From: Thiomicrospira microaerophila
GTDB lineage: Bacteria; Pseudomonadota; Gammaproteobacteria; Thiomicrospirales; Thiomicrospiraceae
DNA: 34,755 nt
Reading direction: 5' to 3'
Assembly: GCF_000934765.1 (NCBI RefSeq)
Contig: NZ_JYNN01000030.1
Coordinates: 1 to 34,755, forward strand
Within the stretch, counting starts at the first letter, position 1; every line of letters begins with the position of its first letter. The position numbers and the translations under genes were made by a program. Below the pieces are notes generated by a model. That model was not told where the DNA came from. It saw only the letters and a list, made by a program, of their open reading frames with translations, and did not search any database. Of the stretch, positions 31,420 to 34,755 are shown piece by piece.

Positions 31420-32640
31420 CTAGCCTTTATAACGCTCAACCACCAATGATGCATTCGTGCCACCAAAACCAAAGCTGTTGCTCATTATTCGATTCAATCC
31501 TGCATTATCGATTGTCTCTGTAACAATCGGCATACCTTCACAATCGGCATCCAATGTTTCAATATTAATAGAAGGGGCTATAAAATCATGCTCCATCATT
31601 ATTAAGCTGTAAATAAGCTCGTGAACACCGGCCGCACCCAATGAATGACCTGACATAGCCTTTGTTGAACTGATTTTAGGTACCGCATTGCCAAACACCT
31701 CACGAACAGCCGCCATTTCTTTTGTGTCACCAACTGGCGTACTGGTACCGTGTGGGTTAATATAATCAATACCACCTTTAACAGTACTCAATGCTTGACG
31801 CATACAACGAACGGCACCCTCACCAGAAGGCGCAACCATATCATAACCGTCTGAATTAGCACCGTAACCAATAATTTCTGCATAAATTTTTGCACCACGT
31901 GCAAGCGCGTGCTCAAGCTCTTCCACTACAACCATACCCCCACCGCCAGCAATAACAAAACCATCTCGGTTCGCATCGTAGGTACGAGAAGCTTTTTCAG
32001 GCGTATCATTGTATTTAGACGACAAGGCACCCATGGCATCAAATAATACCGACATAGTCCAGTGAAGCTCTTCACCACCGCCAGCAAAAACTACATCCTG
32101 CTTACCTAGTTGAATCTGCTCCATCGCCGCACCAACGCAATGAGCACTGGTAGAACAGGCCGAGCTAATCGAGTAGTTAAGCCCCTTAATCTTAAACGGT
32201 GTTGCTAAGCATGCAGAAACGGTACTTCCCATCGTGCGTGTTACCATGTAAGGACCAACGCGCTTGACCCCTTTTTCACGTGTTACTTCAACCGCTTGTG
32301 TAGAGTTCGAATTGGAGCCGCCACCTGAACCCGCAATAATTCCAGTACGTTCGTTTGAAATCATTTCATCCGTTAAGCCCGAGTCTGCAATAGCTTGTTC
32401 CATCGCGATGTAACTATACGCGGCGGCATCACCCATAAAACGAAGTTGTTTTCTAGGAATTAACTCAGAAAAATTTAACCCCTTTACCGCTCCATGCACC
32501 TGCGAACGCAAACCATTTTCAGCATATTCAGGTGCAAAAACAATGCCTGACTTCCCTGCATACAACGAATCTTTTACCTGATTTTTATCATTACCAAGGC
32601 TCGAAACTATACCCAATCCAGTAATCACTACTCGCTTCAT
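31420..32640 (-). CDS. fabB: Beta-ketoacyl-ACP synthase I
   Basis: A protein of 406 residues, full length. It elongates fatty acids and is needed for unsaturated chain synthesis. The active-site Cys is in [20 protein letters not shown]; the two catalytic histidines are in [11 protein letters not shown] and [13 protein letters not shown]; the C-terminal [17 protein letters not shown] is diagnostic. The GGGEELHW segment favours FabB over FabF. It follows fabA after 2 bases, the standard fabA-fabB unit for anaerobic unsaturated fatty acid synthesis. Confidence 0.96.
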   Translation of the reverse strand: MKRVVITGLGIVSSLGNDKNQVKDSLYAGKSGIVFAPEYAENGLRSQVHGAVKGLNFSELIPRKQLRFMGDAAAYSYIAMEQAIADSGLTDEMISNERTGIIAGSGGGSNSNSTQAVEVTREKGVKRVGPYMVTRTMGSTVSACLATPFKIKGLNYSISSACSTSAHCVGAAMEQIQLGKQDVVFAGGGEELHWTMSVLFDAMGALSSKYNDTPEKASRTYDANRDGFVIAGGGGMVVVEELEHALARGAKIYAEIIGYGANSDGYDMVAPSGEGAVRCMRQALSTVKGGIDYINPHGTSTPVGDTKEMAAVREVFGNAVPKISSTKAMSGHSLGAAGVHELIYSLIMMEHDFIAPSINIETLDADCEGMPIVTETIDNAGLNRIMSNSFGFGGTNASLVVERYKG

Positions 32641-32642
32641 AA

Positions 32643-33158
32643 TTAGAATGCATCCGTATTAGTAAACAATCCCACCTTAAGATCTGTGGCACTATAAATT
32701 TCACGACCATCAACATAAAGATGAGCATCGCCAATTCCCATATAAAGCTTTCTCTTAATAACACGTTTCATATTGATTACATATTCAACTTTTTTGGCTT
32801 TTGGCAAAACCTGACCATAAAACTTCACCTCACCAGAACCCAAAGCTCGGCCACGTCCTGGGCCGCCAGTCCAACCCAAGAAAAACCCAATCAGTTGCCA
32901 CATGGCATCCAAACCCAAACACCCTGGCATCACCGGGTCTTCATTAAAATGGCAATCAAAAAACCAAAGTTCGGAGGTAATATCGAGTTCAGCTTTAATT
33001 AAGCCCTTTCCAAATTCGCCACCCTCTTCAGAAATATGCGTGATACGATCAAACATAAGCATAGGTGGTTTTGGTAACTGCGCATTACCGGGGCCAAATA
33101 ATTCGCCTCGACCGCAAGCAAGGAGTTCTTCTTTTGTGTAGCTAGCGTGTTTTTCCAT
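32643..33158 (-). CDS. fabA: 3-hydroxydecanoyl-ACP dehydratase/isomerase
   Basis: A protein of 171 residues, one shorter than E. coli FabA. It dehydrates 3-hydroxydecanoyl-ACP and isomerises the product to the cis-3 form, starting unsaturated fatty acid synthesis. [20 protein letters not shown] contains the catalytic His and Asp; the start [20 protein letters not shown] is typical. An in-frame TTG four codons upstream (33170) is a less likely start; the ATG at 33158 has GGA 8 bases before it. The double bonds it makes are the substrates for the CFA-like enzyme at 22310. Confidence 0.96.
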   Translation of the reverse strand: MEKHASYTKEELLACGRGELFGPGNAQLPKPPMLMFDRITHISEEGGEFGKGLIKAELDITSELWFFDCHFNEDPVMPGCLGLDAMWQLIGFFLGWTGGPGRGRALGSGEVKFYGQVLPKAKKVEYVINMKRVIKRKLYMGIGDAHLYVDGREIYSATDLKVGLFTNTDAF

Positions 33159-33188
33159 TATATTTTCCAAGTTTTAAATTTCTCGAAT

Positions 33189-33217
33189 ATTATAACAGTG
33201 GAAAGCTAAGAGGTAAA
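33189..33217 (-). promoter_or_regulatory. Probable fabA promoter
   Basis: On the minus strand, TTTACC (33212-33217) and TATAAT (33189-33194) are 17 bases apart, about 30 bases before the fabA ATG. No FabR-type site is obvious. Confidence 0.5.
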
Positions 33218-33265
33218 TTTATGATTTAAAATTTAGATAAAGGATTTTTAAGACTGATTAAATGA

Positions 33266-33341
33266 TGGTGCCGACAGAGGGACTCGAACCCCCAACCTAC
33301 TGATTACAAATCAGTTGCACTACCAATTGTGCTATGTCGGC
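33266..33341 (-). tRNA. tRNA-Thr (anticodon UGU)
   Basis: 76 bases including an encoded CCA (33266-33268). The acceptor arms GCCGACA and TGTCGGC pair, the anticodon arm is ACTGA, TTTGTAA, TCAGT with anticodon TGT, and the T loop is GTTCGAGTC. It reads ACA codons. It lies between coaX and fabA, with its own strong promoter. Confidence 0.96.
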
Positions 33342-33351
33342 TTGTGGCGGT

Positions 33352-33379
33352 ATTATAATGCTTTAAACACTTATGTCAA
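33352..33379 (-). promoter_or_regulatory. Promoter of tRNA-Thr
   Basis: On the minus strand, a consensus TTGACA (33374-33379) and TATAAT (33352-33357) are 16 bases apart, starting transcription a few bases before the tRNA. The best promoter match in the window. Confidence 0.8.
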
Positions 33380-33560
33380 CACAAATATTGTTTTTTAACG
33401 CTAATTTTTATAAATTTGCATGATGTTCGCACAAGAGATTGGTTTCCTAGTGTTTTTTTGAAAGAGCCCTGTTGTTACTCATGCCGCCGACTGAAAAAAG
33501 TGCAGGATAATCAATAGACGTGCGAGGGCGCCTAAACTTTATGAACCAAAGAAAACGAAC
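33380..33560. other. Intergenic space between coaX and tRNA-Thr promoter
   Basis: I see no gene, no terminator with a clear T run and no repeat family member here. Short open frames exist but have no start signal worth reporting. Confidence 0.5.
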
Positions 33561-34334
33561 CTAAATATCCAGTTTAAGTAAATTTTCGTTATTTGCAACT
33601 AAGTCGATACCATGCAAAACTAAATACTCATTTACAAGCCATTCACTTTTTAAATATGGCTTAACTAAATGAGCATCACCACCGGTTAAAACCAACACAT
33701 AAGGCTCTTCTAGCCGAGACAGTTGAAGATCAACTTGGGCATCGAGAAATTGTGTAACCATACTAAGTACACCGTTTAATATAGCGCTTTCGGTATTACA
33801 AGCTAATAAAAGCTCGGACTGTAATGGAATAGAAAGAATATCAAGATCAGCTAAACGCTTACAATTAGACAAGGATGTTAACATTGCACTAATTCCTGGA
33901 AGAATTACCCCCCCCTTGTGCTGACCATTCGCATCTATACAGTCCAATGTTATCGCCGAACCTAAATCTACAACAATTGTAGGTCGCTTATAGAGTGCGT
34001 AAGCAGCTAACATCGCTAACCACCTGTCTACACCGAGTAATTCAGCTTCATCATAACAAACAGTTAAACCCAAAAAGTTTTTTACGGTTTGAAGCATAAC
34101 AACTTCACAAGAGCAGCGGTTTTTTAGAGCACGGCATAAACCAGAAACAAAATCACTATCAGACACACTAGCAATAAATACCTTATCGCAAACTTGAGAA
34201 TTGCAAGTTAAGGCTTCAACCAGCTTTTCAAGCTTTACACCCTTGTACTCCATAGCATATACGGTGTTTAAAAAGAAAGCATCAGAGCACGCCCATTTTA
34301 ATCGCGTATTACCAATATCAATATATAGCGCCAT
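33561..34334 (-). CDS. coaX: Type III pantothenate kinase
   Basis: A protein of 257 residues, normal for CoaX. It phosphorylates pantothenate, the first step of coenzyme A synthesis. MALYIDIGNTRLKWACSD is the P-loop-like DxGNTR motif of the ASKHA fold; GVDRWLAMLAAY and IVVDLGSAITLDCID with the following GGVILPG complete the family pattern. GAGGA precedes the ATG at short spacing. A possible promoter, TTGAAA then 17 bases then TATTGT, lies just upstream on the minus strand, beyond the rRNA terminator. Confidence 0.93.
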   Translation of the reverse strand: MALYIDIGNTRLKWACSDAFFLNTVYAMEYKGVKLEKLVEALTCNSQVCDKVFIASVSDSDFVSGLCRALKNRCSCEVVMLQTVKNFLGLTVCYDEAELLGVDRWLAMLAAYALYKRPTIVVDLGSAITLDCIDANGQHKGGVILPGISAMLTSLSNCKRLADLDILSIPLQSELLLACNTESAILNGVLSMVTQFLDAQVDLQLSRLEEPYVLVLTGGDAHLVKPYLKSEWLVNEYLVLHGIDLVANNENLLKLDI

Positions 34335-34385
34335 AAATCCTCAATAAATAAAAACAATATCAATCAACCTCATCTTTTTCAAAGG

Positions 34386-34414
34386 CAAAAAAAAACCCCT
34401 CTTACGAGGGGTTT
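34386..34414 (-). terminator. rRNA operon terminator
   Basis: On the minus strand, AAACCCCTC (34406-34414) pairs with GAGGGGTTT (34393-34401) around GTAA, followed by a long T run (to 34386). It lies about 12 bases after 5S rRNA. Confidence 0.93.
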
Positions 34415-34425
34415 AGATGTATGGA

Positions 34426-34543
34426 GCTTGGCGATGACCTACTCTCGCATGGGGAGACCCCACACTACCATTGGCGCTGAAACGTTTCACTTCTGAGTTC
34501 GAGAAGGGATCAGGTGGTTCCATTTCGCTATGGTCGCCAAGCA
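34426..34543 (-). rRNA. rrf: 5S ribosomal RNA
   Basis: About 118 bases. Minus-strand text begins TGCTTGGCGACCATAGCG and includes CCGAACTCAGAAGTGAAACG-like sequence (here TCGAACTCAGAAGTGAAACG), GGTAGTGTGGGGTCTCCCCA and GCGAGAGTAGG. The ends pair (GCTTGGCGA with TCGCCAAGC). End positions are judged by analogy with E. coli. Confidence 0.95.
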
Positions 34544-34553
34544 ATTCGGTTTT

Positions 34554-34576
34554 GTAAATGGGTTTTAGCCATTTAC
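34554..34576 (-). other. Hairpin in the 23S-5S spacer
   Basis: GTAAATGG (34554-34561) and CCATTTAC (34569-34576) form a perfect 8-pair stem around a 7-base loop. It probably helps processing of the rRNA precursor. No tRNA lies in this spacer. Confidence 0.6.
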
Positions 34577-34681
34577 TAAAATTCTTTGCTAAGAAGTAAT
34601 CTTTGCTTTGTAATAGGATACTGTATCTTGGTTTCGCTTTTATCTCAAGCTACACATCAGTTAAGTCACTTTTGAGTTGTA

Positions 34682-34755
34682 TAGTTAAGCCTCACGAGTA
34701 ATTAGTACAAGTTAGCTTCACACATTACTGCGCTTCCACACCTTGCCTATCAACG
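34682..34755 (-). rRNA. rrl: 23S ribosomal RNA, 3' end (partial)
   Basis: The last bases of the window on the minus strand read CGTTGATAGGCAAGGTGTGG, then GCGCAGTAATGTGTGAAGCT and a final GTGAGGCTTAAC, the conserved 3' end of 23S rRNA. The gene continues beyond the window. The exact 3' end is approximate. Confidence 0.93.

Noticed and set aside
1-34755. CRISPR array or phage defence island
   Set aside because: No regularly spaced direct repeats, no cas or toxin-antitoxin-like genes seen. The AGGCCT palindromes are irregularly spaced and mostly inside genes.

Overview
The window looks like a piece of a gammaproteobacterial chromosome. The evidence is the paired fabA-fabB, an E. coli-like ErpA, coaX (type III pantothenate kinase) beside an rRNA operon, and rph-rdgB-hemW. 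My best guess is a sulfur-oxidising Thiotrichales relative (Thiomicrospira/Hydrogenovibrio type). That is an impression from protein style, not a proven assignment.

Layout. 1-535: tail of an IS1380-type transposase plus a gene-free stretch. 536-5207 (minus): rph, rdgB, hemW and an AsmA-family gene, divergent from yicC (5340-6200). 6206-7342: an unassigned conserved gene. 7409-12683 (minus): sufB-sufC-sufD-sufS plus a small unknown gene, with an IscR type 1-like site upstream of sufB. 12777-16000: a zinc-uptake divergon, znuA plus a P-loop protein on one side and znuC-znuB on the other. 15997-17596: a small unknown gene and a diguanylate cyclase. 17676-27432: a compact cluster that reads as a light and singlet-oxygen defence regulon. 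One arm (minus) is SDR, NTF2-like protein and GPH/MFS permease. The divergent arm (plus) is a FAD oxidoreductase, DUF1365, a CFA-synthase-like methyltransferase, a DUF3833 lipoprotein, a chalcone-isomerase-like protein and a photolyase, then a MerR-family regulator. A short LOV photoreceptor gene faces the regulator tail to tail. 27583-33341 (minus): housekeeping genes rplM-rpsI, argC-erpA-gltA, fabA-fabB and tRNA-Thr. 33561-34755 (minus): coaX, 5S rRNA and the 3' end of 23S rRNA.

Most interesting system. The MerR protein resembles the light-responsive LitR/CarH family but lacks the residues that bind adenosyl-B12. A flavin LOV protein very like the Pseudomonas short LOV proteins is encoded next to it. 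The simplest reading is that blue light is sensed by the LOV protein, passed to the B12-less MerR regulator, and used to switch on photolyase and membrane-lipid modification genes. Related parts are known in Pseudomonas putida; this cluster adds several proteins of unknown function.

A second signal is DNA-level. The palindrome AACCAGGCCTGGTT or close variants occur about 15 times between 1.5 and 25 kb, mostly inside unrelated genes and nearly always in the phase encoding xQAW, and once between genes. None were seen in the last 9.7 kb. This is a highly iterated palindrome of unknown role. A separate family of intergenic dyads built on ATATCCGGG also occurs.
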